24,271 nucleotides of DNA from positions 1 through 24,271 of the forward strand of contig CANQWZ010000010.1 in the NCBI GenBank assembly GCA_947627685.1. The letters are read 5' to 3'. This stretch comes from an uncultured Bacilli bacterium. GTDB taxonomy: Bacteria > Bacillota_I > Bacilli_A > ML615J-28 > CAG-313. Below are positions 8,796 through 16,716 of the stretch, in pieces. The first letter of the stretch is position 1. The number at the start of each line of letters is the position of its first letter. Under the pieces are notes generated by a model. That model saw nothing but the letters and a program-made list of their open reading frames with translations, had not been told where the DNA came from and did no database searches. The position numbers were made by a program, and so were the translations under genes.

Positions 8796-8824
8796 ATTAT
8801 ATCACTTTCTTAGTTTTTATTAAA
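8796..8824 (-). promoter_or_regulatory. Promoter of the helicase-like/cdaA/yunB operon
   Basis: On the minus strand an extended -10, TGATATAAT, occupies 8804-8796, with a consensus TATAAT hexamer. The position 17 nt upstream (8824-8819) reads TTTAAT, a weak -35. Transcription would start near 8789 and give a leader of about 40 nt before the ATG at 8749. I see no room for a riboswitch in this leader. Confidence 0.65.
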
Positions 8825-8874
8825 GTAAATGGCAAAAAAAAGTTACATTTTAAAAAGCACAATTCACAAATAGT

Positions 8875-8903
8875 TTGGCAATATTTCATAAATGTGGTAT
8901 AAT
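8875..8903 (+). promoter_or_regulatory. Strong sigma-A-type promoter of the nuclease lipoprotein gene
   Basis: TTGGCA (8875-8880), a 17-nt spacer and TATAAT (8898-8903), with an upstream TG at 8895-8896 making an extended -10. Transcription should start near 8910. The ribosome site AGGAG (8930-8934) lies seven bases before the ATG at 8942. It diverges from the operon promoter at 8796-8824, and the two -10 boxes are about 95 bp apart. Confidence 0.85.
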
Positions 8904-8941
8904 AGGTAATAGATAATGTTAAAATTTTTAGGAGAAATTTA

Positions 8942-11194
8942 ATGAAAAGAAAAATTTTATTAGTATTTAGTTTTGTTTTGATTTTTTTGTTAACCGCTTG
9001 TCAAACGGTTTTACCACCAAAGGACAAAATACCTACTACTCCTAGTAATTTAGTGGTAAATAATAATGTTTTAAGTTGGGATTTAGAAAAGGATATTAAA
9101 TATTATCAAGTAGAAATGAATATTAAAAATAGTATTAAGACTTTCCAGACTAGTACTAATTTTGATTTTACATCATATCTTGATGATGCTATTGATACTA
9201 TAAATTTTAGGGTAAAGGCTTTATGTCTTGATACTACTTATACAGCTGATTCTGCTTATTCATCTGTTTATACTTATAAAGTTGAAAAAAGCGATATAAC
9301 CTACGAATTAGACATTTTGAAACAAAGCTTTTTAGGCCAAAATACTGCCCCTGATGGCTGGAGTTATTATAATACAGATGGTCTTTATAAAGATAATTCT
9401 TTAAAGATGACCAAAAGTGGTAGTAGTGTTACTTCTTGTCCTTTTGTTGCAAAAACTAGTTTTAAAGTTGAAGTAACCCTCAAAGGTAATAATACGAGTG
9501 GTGATGCGATTTTAACTATTTATGGTTTAAATGATCAAAATGAAGTATTAGAAAAATATGAAATTAGTGGACCTATTAAAGGTGAAAAGTATACGACTAG
9601 TGCTATTTTAACTAATACTAATATTACAAAAATTAAATTTGAATATACCAAAAAAGCAACCGGTAATGTTGGTTTATATGATATTTATATATATCACCTT
9701 GAAACAAAAGAAATCTTAAAAATGGAAGCATCTGGTACAACCACTAGTTATAAAATCAATGAAGCTTTTGATTATAAAGGTAAACTTATGGTTACTTATA
9801 GTGATAATACCACTCAAACTTATCAATTAAGTGATATTAAAAATGATTTAACAATCACTGATTTTGTAAATGATCGTTTTTATAAAGGTAATTTAACTCT
9901 TACTTATCAAGGCTATAGTATTAGCCTTCCCTACAATGTTAGTTATGATTATCCATCCTATTCTACAAGTGTGATGAGTTCAAGTATTAAAGTTAGTAAA
10001 GATATGGTCTATATTACGGTAAATAGTATCGGTATTCTTATCGTAACTTCTGCTACTACTGATGATGATAGCATAATGCAAATGGTAGATGGTGGTAATA
10101 TTAATTATTTAATAGCTTATCAAAATACTTCATTAAATAGTGATATCTATATTGATTTAAATATAACTAAAGAAGAAACTTATCATATAACACCTACTTG
10201 CCATTTGACATACCAAAATAAAAATATTATTTTTGAGCATTTTGGCACTAAAATATTAATTCCTACTACGAAAGTTAATAGTGATACTGATTATGATTTT
10301 ATTATTAGTAGTGATGCTAATAATATCGTTAAAGCCCAAAATATCATTATTAATAATACTACTACTGGTAAAGATTATTTAGCCTTTAGTAATATATATC
10401 AAAATAATTCTTCCCTTTACATTTATGATTTAACTTATCAAGATGAAATAATGCTTGAAATTAATCAATACGATTATCAGTTTTTAACAAATGCTTGTGA
10501 AGTTAGTAGTGTTGATACTTGGGATTATGATTATAAACATGTTGATGAAGTTTATCATTATAATCATGAAGATTATTATGATAGCATTAAAAATTTAGTT
10601 GGTGATGCTTTAAAAGAGGCATTAAGTGTGCTAATTACTACTACACATACTAATATTGTCAATTATGATTTTGCAAAAAGCGCCTATGTTTTAACTGATC
10701 CTGATTTTGATTATCCTGGCAATATCACTTTATTTTACACTGGTAAATCAACAAGTGGTATTTGGGATAATGGTGTTACTTGGAACCGTGAACATGTTTG
10801 GCCTAAATCTTTATCAGGTGGTCTATACACCGATGTTAAAGGCTCTGATAAAAACGCAGGAACCGATTTACATCAATTGCGACCAGCATCTAGTTCGATT
10901 AATTCTTCAAGAGGTAATAAACCATATGGACCTACAACTGATAATATCTATTTTGAACCTCGTGATGAAATAAAAGGGGATGTAGCTCGTATTATCTTTT
11001 ACATGAATATCCGCTATCAAATGGATATCGAAGCTTTAAAGGTTGCGCAAAGTATTGACTTATTAGTTACATGGCATAAAAATGATCCCGTTGATTATTA
11101 TGAAGAATATCGTAACGAAGCCATTTGGGCTATTCAAGGTAATTATAATCCTTTTATTGATAATCCTTGGCTAGTAGATTTAATTTATAGTTAG
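8942..11194 (+). CDS. Secreted multidomain lipoprotein with C-terminal endonuclease I
   Basis: A 750-residue protein. Its lipoprotein signal peptide ends in the lipobox LTAC with Cys20 as the lipidated residue, so it is anchored on the outer face of the membrane. Next come a fibronectin III-like module (about 31-114), a jelly-roll-like segment (about 118-252), an Ig-like module (about 258-336, KLMVTYSDNTTQTYQL) and an unrecognised beta-rich stretch to about 520. The C-terminal endonuclease I domain (about 545-745) has WNREHVWPKS with putative catalytic His618, DLHQLRP (642-648), Asn654 followed by SRGN, and GDVARIIFYMNIRY. These are the His-Me finger motifs of the EndA/NucM/Vvn family, non-specific nucleases for DNA and often RNA. 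It is the only + strand gene, has its own strong promoter, and ends at a shared hairpin. The likely role is nucleic acid degradation at the surface, for nutrition or against extracellular DNA. Confidence 0.92.
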   Translation: MKRKILLVFSFVLIFLLTACQTVLPPKDKIPTTPSNLVVNNNVLSWDLEKDIKYYQVEMNIKNSIKTFQTSTNFDFTSYLDDAIDTINFRVKALCLDTTYTADSAYSSVYTYKVEKSDITYELDILKQSFLGQNTAPDGWSYYNTDGLYKDNSLKMTKSGSSVTSCPFVAKTSFKVEVTLKGNNTSGDAILTIYGLNDQNEVLEKYEISGPIKGEKYTTSAILTNTNITKIKFEYTKKATGNVGLYDIYIYHLETKEILKMEASGTTTSYKINEAFDYKGKLMVTYSDNTTQTYQLSDIKNDLTITDFVNDRFYKGNLTLTYQGYSISLPYNVSYDYPSYSTSVMSSSIKVSKDMVYITVNSIGILIVTSATTDDDSIMQMVDGGNINYLIAYQNTSLNSDIYIDLNITKEETYHITPTCHLTYQNKNIIFEHFGTKILIPTTKVNSDTDYDFIISSDANNIVKAQNIIINNTTTGKDYLAFSNIYQNNSSLYIYDLTYQDEIMLEINQYDYQFLTNACEVSSVDTWDYDYKHVDEVYHYNHEDYYDSIKNLVGDALKEALSVLITTTHTNIVNYDFAKSAYVLTDPDFDYPGNITLFYTGKSTSGIWDNGVTWNREHVWPKSLSGGLYTDVKGSDKNAGTDLHQLRPASSSINSSRGNKPYGPTTDNIYFEPRDEIKGDVARIIFYMNIRYQMDIEALKVAQSIDLLVTWHKNDPVDYYEEYRNEAIWAIQGNYNPFIDNPWLVDLIYS

Positions 11195-11233
11195 AAAAAA
11201 GGACAAAGCCTACTTTGATAGGTTTTGTCCTTT
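11195..11233. terminator. Shared hairpin between convergent nuclease and MATE genes
   Basis: Arms 11198-11212 and 11219-11233 form a 15-bp stem around a 6-base loop. On the + strand all pairs form, counting one G-U (11208 with 11223). On the minus strand the same position is a C-A mismatch. A run of six A at 11195-11200 gives a U tract to minus-strand transcripts, while the + strand side ends in only UUUAUG. The right arm includes the first bases of the MATE stop codon (11232-11234). Confidence 0.85.
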
Positions 11234-12650
11234 ATGCTATTTGTAAAGAAGTTTTTTGATTATATTTTTTGATAATCTTTTTATAAGCTACAAGATAAGT
11301 TATATAATGTACTAAAAAGGTTAATATCCAAGAAATTGGATATGAAATATAAAGATAATGTAAATCATTGACATTTTGATAATCGGTTAAATTTTGGAAG
11401 ATGGTATAAATCCAAAGAATTCTAAAACCACATACGCCAATAATAGAAACAATCATTGGTAAAAGTGGGTGACCTAAACCTCTTAAAATACCAACCATAA
11501 CATCCATAATACCACATAAGAAATATGGTAAACATAAATAATGAAGTCTAATTAAAGAAACATCAATTTCGGCGGGATTTTTGGTATAAATCATAGTTAC
11601 ATAACGTCCAAAGATAAATAAGGTACCACCTAAACTTACGCCTACAATAGTAACAAAGGCAAGACAATACCAAGTTATTTTAGGAATATTTTTAGGTTTA
11701 TTGGCCCCCATGTTTTGTCCAGCAAAAGTTAAGGCCGCATGATAAACAGAGTTCATCGCGGTATAAACAAAACCTTCAATGCTTTGGGCAGCTGAATTGC
11801 CTTCAACGGCTGCAGTTTTAAAACGATTAACCGAAGTTTGAATAATAACATTAGAAAGGGAAAAAATAGTACCTTGTATACCTGCAGGTAGACCAATTTT
11901 GGTAATTTCCCATAATTCTTTACCTTTGATGCTTATTTTTTTGAAACTAAATTTATATGCTTCTTTAGTTTTAATAAGACATGCCATTATTAAAATACAA
12001 GAAATAATTTGTGAAATGACAGTAGCAATAGCAACACCATCAACATCCATATGAAATAAGGCAACAAAAACCATATTTAAGATAAAATTAATAATGCCCG
12101 CAATACTTAGAAAAATAAGTGGTCTTTTTGTATCACCTACACCTCTTAAAATGCTCGCAGCAAAGTTATAAAGCATGTTAAAAGGCATTCCTAAAAAATA
12201 GATTTTTAAATAAACGGTGGCAAGATCTATAACGTTATCATCACTATCCATTAATTTTAAAAAGTCATAAGCAAAAATATAACCAATGATACCTAAAACA
12301 AAGCCACATAAAACACTAATGGTAATTGAAGTATGTACTACTCTTGATAATTTTTCATTATCTTTGGCCGCAAATGTTCTTGCGCAAAGAACGTTAGTAC
12401 CTACTGATAAACCCATAAATAAATTAAGAATAAGATTAATCAAAGCAGTAGTAGATCCAACTGCCCCAAGAGCATTAGGTTCATCACTAAAATTACTTAC
12501 AATTATTAAATCGGCCGCATTATATAAAAGTTGCAAAATGCCTGTTAGCATTAGTGGTACACAAAAGATAACAATCTTTTTAAAGAAATTACCATTAGTC
12601 ATATCCATTTCAAAATGATGTTGCTTTTTTATTTTTTCTGTCTTTTGCAT
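11232..12650 (-). CDS. MATE family efflux transporter
   Basis: A 472-residue integral membrane protein with about twelve hydrophobic helices arranged as two MatE halves. The N-terminal half carries PLMLTGILQLLYNAADLIIV and later GDTKRPL. The second half begins near ITKIGLPAGIQGTIFSLSNV and includes NSAAQSIEGF and FAGQNMGA, all characteristic of the DinF/NorM-like MATE group. Such transporters export drugs or metabolites in exchange for sodium or protons; the substrate cannot be read from sequence. I start it at ATG 12650 rather than the TTG at 12662, because GGGTGA lies just before the ATG while nothing resembling a ribosome site precedes the TTG. A TATAAT at 12692-12687 without a clear -35 could be its promoter. 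It is separated from pgi by a terminator, so it is probably transcribed alone. Confidence 0.92.
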   Translation of the reverse strand: MQKTEKIKKQHHFEMDMTNGNFFKKIVIFCVPLMLTGILQLLYNAADLIIVSNFSDEPNALGAVGSTTALINLILNLFMGLSVGTNVLCARTFAAKDNEKLSRVVHTSITISVLCGFVLGIIGYIFAYDFLKLMDSDDNVIDLATVYLKIYFLGMPFNMLYNFAASILRGVGDTKRPLIFLSIAGIINFILNMVFVALFHMDVDGVAIATVISQIISCILIMACLIKTKEAYKFSFKKISIKGKELWEITKIGLPAGIQGTIFSLSNVIIQTSVNRFKTAAVEGNSAAQSIEGFVYTAMNSVYHAALTFAGQNMGANKPKNIPKITWYCLAFVTIVGVSLGGTLFIFGRYVTMIYTKNPAEIDVSLIRLHYLCLPYFLCGIMDVMVGILRGLGHPLLPMIVSIIGVCGFRILWIYTIFQNLTDYQNVNDLHYLYISYPISWILTFLVHYITYLVAYKKIIKKYNQKTSLQIA

Positions 12651-12741
12651 ATATTCACCCAAGTGTTTGATAATTTACAATCTTGTATTATACTCTTTTT
12701 CCAAATTTTATTATTATTTATGCTTTTAAAAATGTTTACAT

Positions 12742-12791
12742 AAAAAATGAATAAACCAAAAAATGATTATTTTTTGATTTATTCATTTTTT
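12742..12791 (-). terminator. Terminator of the dnaE-ROK-pgm-pgi operon
   Basis: Two 23-base arms (12742-12764 and 12769-12791) enclose a GATT loop. On the minus strand every position pairs, with one G-U; on the + strand that position is a C-A mismatch. The stem is AT-rich and ends in six U on the minus strand, directly after the pgi stop codon, whose first base read on the + strand (12791) is within the arm. Confidence 0.88.
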
Positions 12792-14113
12792 TATAGTCTT
12801 TCTAATAACTTTTTTCTTAACTCTTCAAAACCTGGTTTACCAAGGAGCGCAAACATATTTTTTTTATAATCTTCAACGCCTGGTTGATTGAAAGGATTTA
12901 CGCCTAACATATATCCTGATACGCCACAAGCAAACATAAAGAAATACAATAAATATCCAAGCGTACTTTCATCAAGTTTTTCTATTTCTAATACTAAATT
13001 AGGAACACCACCATCAACATGAGCTAAAATGGTGCCTTGCATAGCTTTTTTAGCTACCCCATCTAAATTAAAGCCATCTAAATAATTAAGGCCATCTAAG
13101 TTATTTACTTCCTTTTGTAAAGTGATATCTTTGGCAGGTGTTATAATATTTAAGACGGTTTCAAACATTAACCTTTGACCATCTTGAATATATTGTCCCA
13201 TAGAATGAAGATCAGTCGAATAAATTAAACTTGTTGGGAAAAGGCCTTTATGATCTTTACCTTCTGATTCACCATATAGTTGTTTCCACCATTCACTAAG
13301 ATATGTTAATTTAGGTTCATAACTAACTAATACTTCAATGCTTTTACCTTTTTTAACAAGTAAATTTCTAATGCTTGCGTAAAGTAATGCAGCATTTTGT
13401 AAATAATTAGTATTTTGACATTCTTCACATGCCATGCGTGCGCCTTTCATCAATTCATCAATATCAATGCCACTTGCACAAACGGGTAGTAATCCAACAG
13501 CTGTAAGCCATGAATATCTACCACCAATATCATCTGGCACAATAAAGGTTTCGTATCCTTCACTACTTGCAAGCATTCTTAGAGCACCTTTTTCTTTATC
13601 GGTTGTAGCATAAATTCTCTTACTAGCGTGTATACCATATTTTTCAACCAGTAAATTTTTAAATAATCTAAAAGCAATAGCAGGCTCTGTTGTAGTACCT
13701 GATTTAGAAATAACATTAATGGAAAAATCCTTTTTGTTAAGATATTCTAAAAGTTCTTTTATGTAAGTAGCAGAAAGATTGTTACCAACAAATAATACTT
13801 CTAAATCATCATCATTTTTAAAATAACGTGATAAACTTTCAATAATGGCTTTAGCACCAAGATATGATCCGCCAATACCTATTACTACTAAAACATCACT
13901 ATCTTCCCGGATTTGTTTGGCAGCTTTTTTTATTTTCGCAAATTCTTCTTTATCATAATTTAAAGGATAATTTATCCATCCTAAAAAATCATTACCAGCA
14001 CCCTTTTTACTAAGAAGGATATCTTTAGCCTTTAGTGTTTCTTGTTCATTTGCGATAATTTGTTCTTCACTGATAAATTTTAAAACATTTTTATAATTTA
14101 AATTTACTTTCAT
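12791..14113 (-). CDS. pgi: Glucose-6-phosphate isomerase
   Basis: A 440-residue cytosolic enzyme that interconverts glucose 6-phosphate and fructose 6-phosphate, the second step of glycolysis. Length matches Bacillus-type Pgi (about 450). Visible motifs are VVIGIGGSYLGAKA (76-89), the sugar-phosphate loop SKSGTTTEPA (136-145), family signature 1 DIGGRYSWLTAVG (195-207), the GESEGKDHKGLFP segment with a catalytic glutamate (281-293), DLHSMGQ (301-307), and signature 2 GVNPFNQPGVEDYK with Lys417 (404-417). All key residues are present. AAGGTG lies five to six bases before the ATG, and the gene begins 11 nt after the phosphoglucomutase stop. It is the last gene of the operon. Confidence 0.98.
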   Translation of the reverse strand: MKVNLNYKNVLKFISEEQIIANEQETLKAKDILLSKKGAGNDFLGWINYPLNYDKEEFAKIKKAAKQIREDSDVLVVIGIGGSYLGAKAIIESLSRYFKNDDDLEVLFVGNNLSATYIKELLEYLNKKDFSINVISKSGTTTEPAIAFRLFKNLLVEKYGIHASKRIYATTDKEKGALRMLASSEGYETFIVPDDIGGRYSWLTAVGLLPVCASGIDIDELMKGARMACEECQNTNYLQNAALLYASIRNLLVKKGKSIEVLVSYEPKLTYLSEWWKQLYGESEGKDHKGLFPTSLIYSTDLHSMGQYIQDGQRLMFETVLNIITPAKDITLQKEVNNLDGLNYLDGFNLDGVAKKAMQGTILAHVDGGVPNLVLEIEKLDESTLGYLLYFFMFACGVSGYMLGVNPFNQPGVEDYKKNMFALLGKPGFEELRKKLLERL

Positions 14114-14124
14114 ATAGCACCTTT

Positions 14125-15828
14125 TTAAATATTATCAATAATTTTTAAGATTTCTTGTTTTAAATTAGCAATTAAAGTTTTTGCTTCAAGGTAGGTTTTG
14201 CCTTTGATAGCAATATATATTTTTAATTTAGGTTCTGTTCCTGATGGTCTTAAAACAAACCAACCATCATCATCAAAGATGTATTTTAAAACAAAAGACT
14301 GTGGTAAAGTAAGAGTTGATACTTTATGATCTTCTACTTTTATTTTTTTATCATAGTCTTCAAAGGCTTTGATATGTTTTTTAGCAATTTCATTAAGTTG
14401 CATGTTTTGGAAATGACGCATTATTTTTTCAATTTTCAAACTGCCCTCAACACCTGTTAAAGTAATATTGTGAACGCCTTCTAAATAATAACCATATTCT
14501 ACAAATAAGTCATCTAAAACATTTATTAAAGTTTTACCTTGCGTCTTATAAAAAGATGCTACTTCTGCAAGAAGAAGTGAAGCTTGGAATGAATCTTTAT
14601 CTCTAACAAAGTCTTTAATAACATAACCATATGATTCTTCATAACCAAAGAAAAATTCTTTATCTGTTTTTTCAAGGAGTGCAGCTTGTTCACCAATATA
14701 TTTAAAACCTGTTAAGGTTTGAACAAGTTCTAATTGATATTTATCACAAATAGCTTTAGCCAAATTAGAAGTTACAATGGTATTAAAAACAACAGCTTTT
14801 TTATCATGATGCTTATATTTAGCTAAATAATCAAGTAGAATTGCTCCTGTTTGATTGCCTGTTAATAAAACATACTCACCTTTATCATCAAGTGCAGCAA
14901 TGCCCATTCTATCAGCATCAGGATCAGTTGCAATTAAAATATCCGCATCTACTTTTTTACCTATTGCTATGGCATAATTAAAAGCACTTGCTTCTTCAGG
15001 GTTAGGTGATTTTAAAGTTGAAAAATTACCATCGGGAATCATTTGTTCGCTAACTGGATAAACCATATAACCACAAGAGGTTAAAAGTTTTACCATGTGG
15101 GTTGCTCCCGTGCCATGTAAAGGCGTATAAACAATTTTGATATTATTTTTTGGTACTTCTTGAACGGTTACTTCTTTTACTTTACTAACATAAGCATCAT
15201 CTACTACTTTATCGATCATTTTAATCATACCATCATTTACAAGGGTATTAAAATCTTTGGTAGCAATATTAAACATATCACTAATTTGCTCAATTTCTTC
15301 AATAACCTTATCTGCAAGAGCAGGTACTAATTGACAACCATTATCATCATAAATTTTATAACCATTATAAATAGGCGGGTTATGACTCGCAGTAATCATG
15401 ATGCCACATACACATTTAAGATATCTAACGGTAAAACTTAATTGTGGAGTTGATCTAATATCCGTATATAAATAAACTTTTACATCATTTGATGCGATAA
15501 CTTCGGCTGCTGTTTTAGCAAATAAGTATGAATTCTTGCGACAATCATAGGCAATAGCTACACCACGGTTTTTAATATCAGGATATTTTTTAATCATGTA
15601 ATTTAGAAAGCCAAGCGTAGCTTTTTTTACAACATAAATATTCATACGATTGGTGCCAACTCCTAATATTCCCCTAAGACCACCTGTACCAAAGGCAATA
15701 TCTTGATAGAAAGCATCGTTTAGGGCATCTTCATCTTCTTTTAATGATTTAAGTTCAGCTTTTAATGATTCGTCTAAAGCTTCAAAAGCTTCCCATTTTT
15801 GGACTTTTGCGAGTGTGTTTTGATCCAT
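14125..15828 (-). CDS. pgcA: Alpha-phosphoglucomutase / phosphomannomutase (PgcA-like)
   Basis: A 567-residue member of the alpha-D-phosphohexomutase superfamily, close in length to Bacillus PgcA. It converts glucose 6-phosphate to glucose 1-phosphate, the precursor of UDP-glucose for glycolipids and polysaccharide, and often also acts on mannose phosphates. All four active-site loops are present: the phosphoserine loop TASHNP with Ser148, the metal loop DPDADRMG (Asp302, 304, 306), the sugar loop GYEESYGY, and the phosphate loop RPSGTEPK (527-534). Its ATG overlaps the ROK stop codon by one base (TAATG), which predicts translational coupling, with AGGAG about 12 nt upstream. Whether it prefers glucose or mannose phosphate cannot be decided from sequence; the neighbouring sugar kinase and pgi favour glucose. 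Confidence 0.95.
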   Translation of the reverse strand: MDQNTLAKVQKWEAFEALDESLKAELKSLKEDEDALNDAFYQDIAFGTGGLRGILGVGTNRMNIYVVKKATLGFLNYMIKKYPDIKNRGVAIAYDCRKNSYLFAKTAAEVIASNDVKVYLYTDIRSTPQLSFTVRYLKCVCGIMITASHNPPIYNGYKIYDDNGCQLVPALADKVIEEIEQISDMFNIATKDFNTLVNDGMIKMIDKVVDDAYVSKVKEVTVQEVPKNNIKIVYTPLHGTGATHMVKLLTSCGYMVYPVSEQMIPDGNFSTLKSPNPEEASAFNYAIAIGKKVDADILIATDPDADRMGIAALDDKGEYVLLTGNQTGAILLDYLAKYKHHDKKAVVFNTIVTSNLAKAICDKYQLELVQTLTGFKYIGEQAALLEKTDKEFFFGYEESYGYVIKDFVRDKDSFQASLLLAEVASFYKTQGKTLINVLDDLFVEYGYYLEGVHNITLTGVEGSLKIEKIMRHFQNMQLNEIAKKHIKAFEDYDKKIKVEDHKVSTLTLPQSFVLKYIFDDDGWFVLRPSGTEPKLKIYIAIKGKTYLEAKTLIANLKQEILKIIDNI

Positions 15829-16706
15829 TAGTTTTTTTTCTCCTTTTGATAATCTAAAAAATTATAATAAGCACCAAGCATACCACCATCATTTTTAAAA
15901 GTAGCTCCTACTACTTGAGCCGTATTTCTAAAACCATCTGGTAAATATGAATTCATACATCTTGCAAGAGCAGGAATTAGGCCTTCTCTTTTGGAAATGC
16001 CACCTCCTACAATAATGGCCTCAGGATTAAACATATAAACAAGATTAGCCATACCAAGACCAAGTAAATCATAGAAATGATTAACAACTGCTATGGCAAG
16101 TTCTTCTCTTTCATCATATAGTTTAAAAAGCTCAATACCATTATTTACCTTAAGCCCGGCACGATTAGCATCTCTAATTAAAGCACTTGTAGAAGCGATA
16201 TTTTCCCATTTCGTATTACCAATAAGCATTCTTCCAACCTCACCTGCATTGTAATTATTACCGCGCCATATTTCATCGTTCATAACAAGCGCTCCCCCAA
16301 TACCAGTACCAACGGTAATAACAATAAAGTGATCAAAATCTTTGGCTGCCCCTTTGACACATTCGGCTTTAGCAAAACAATTAACATCGTTATCGGCTAT
16401 ACAATCAAGGCCTACGTTTTCTTTGAAAATCTTACGAAAATCCCAATTGGCAAAAGCCGGTAAAGCATCAGGTGCAATTTCAATTTTAGCTTCTTTAAAA
16501 TTGACACTGCCGGCACAAGAAATACCAATGCCATCTATTTTGTATTTATCTAACATATCTTTAGCTAAAGTTACTAGTTTATTAGTTAGATGTTCTTTGC
16601 CAAGTTTCGCTTCGGTATCAAACAAGCCCTTTTCTAAAAATTTTTCATCTTCAATAACACCATATTTAGTATCGGTTCCACCGATATCAAAACAAAGTAC
16701 ACGCAT
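15828..16706 (-). CDS. ROK family sugar kinase, probable glucokinase
   Basis: A 292-residue cytosolic kinase. The ATP phosphate loop FDIGGTDTKYG (6-16), the catalytic aspartate in ADNDVN (Asp107), VGTGIGG (132-138) and the C-terminal VGGGISKR are ROK signatures. The usual GE-x-GH is GEVGR (155-159), and the following cysteine cluster that binds zinc in most ROK kinases is absent; only the glutamate of that segment seems kept (WENIAS, Glu168). Zinc-free ROK kinases are known, for example among beta-glucoside kinases, so activity is still expected. Together with phosphoglucomutase and pgi directly downstream it makes a complete glucose to G6P to G1P or F6P module, which favours glucokinase; N-acetylmannosamine or another hexose remains possible. 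GAGGAG lies a few bases before the ATG. There is no DNA-binding domain, so it is not a ROK repressor. Confidence 0.88.
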   Translation of the reverse strand: MRVLCFDIGGTDTKYGVIEDEKFLEKGLFDTEAKLGKEHLTNKLVTLAKDMLDKYKIDGIGISCAGSVNFKEAKIEIAPDALPAFANWDFRKIFKENVGLDCIADNDVNCFAKAECVKGAAKDFDHFIVITVGTGIGGALVMNDEIWRGNNYNAGEVGRMLIGNTKWENIASTSALIRDANRAGLKVNNGIELFKLYDEREELAIAVVNHFYDLLGLGMANLVYMFNPEAIIVGGGISKREGLIPALARCMNSYLPDGFRNTAQVVGATFKNDGGMLGAYYNFLDYQKEKKN

Positions 16707-16716
16707 ATTTTCTCCT

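Noticed and set aside
12687..12692. TATAAT upstream of the MATE gene as a full promoter
   Set aside because: The hexamer is well placed, but no -35 or extended -10 accompanies it, so it is mentioned only in the MATE entry.
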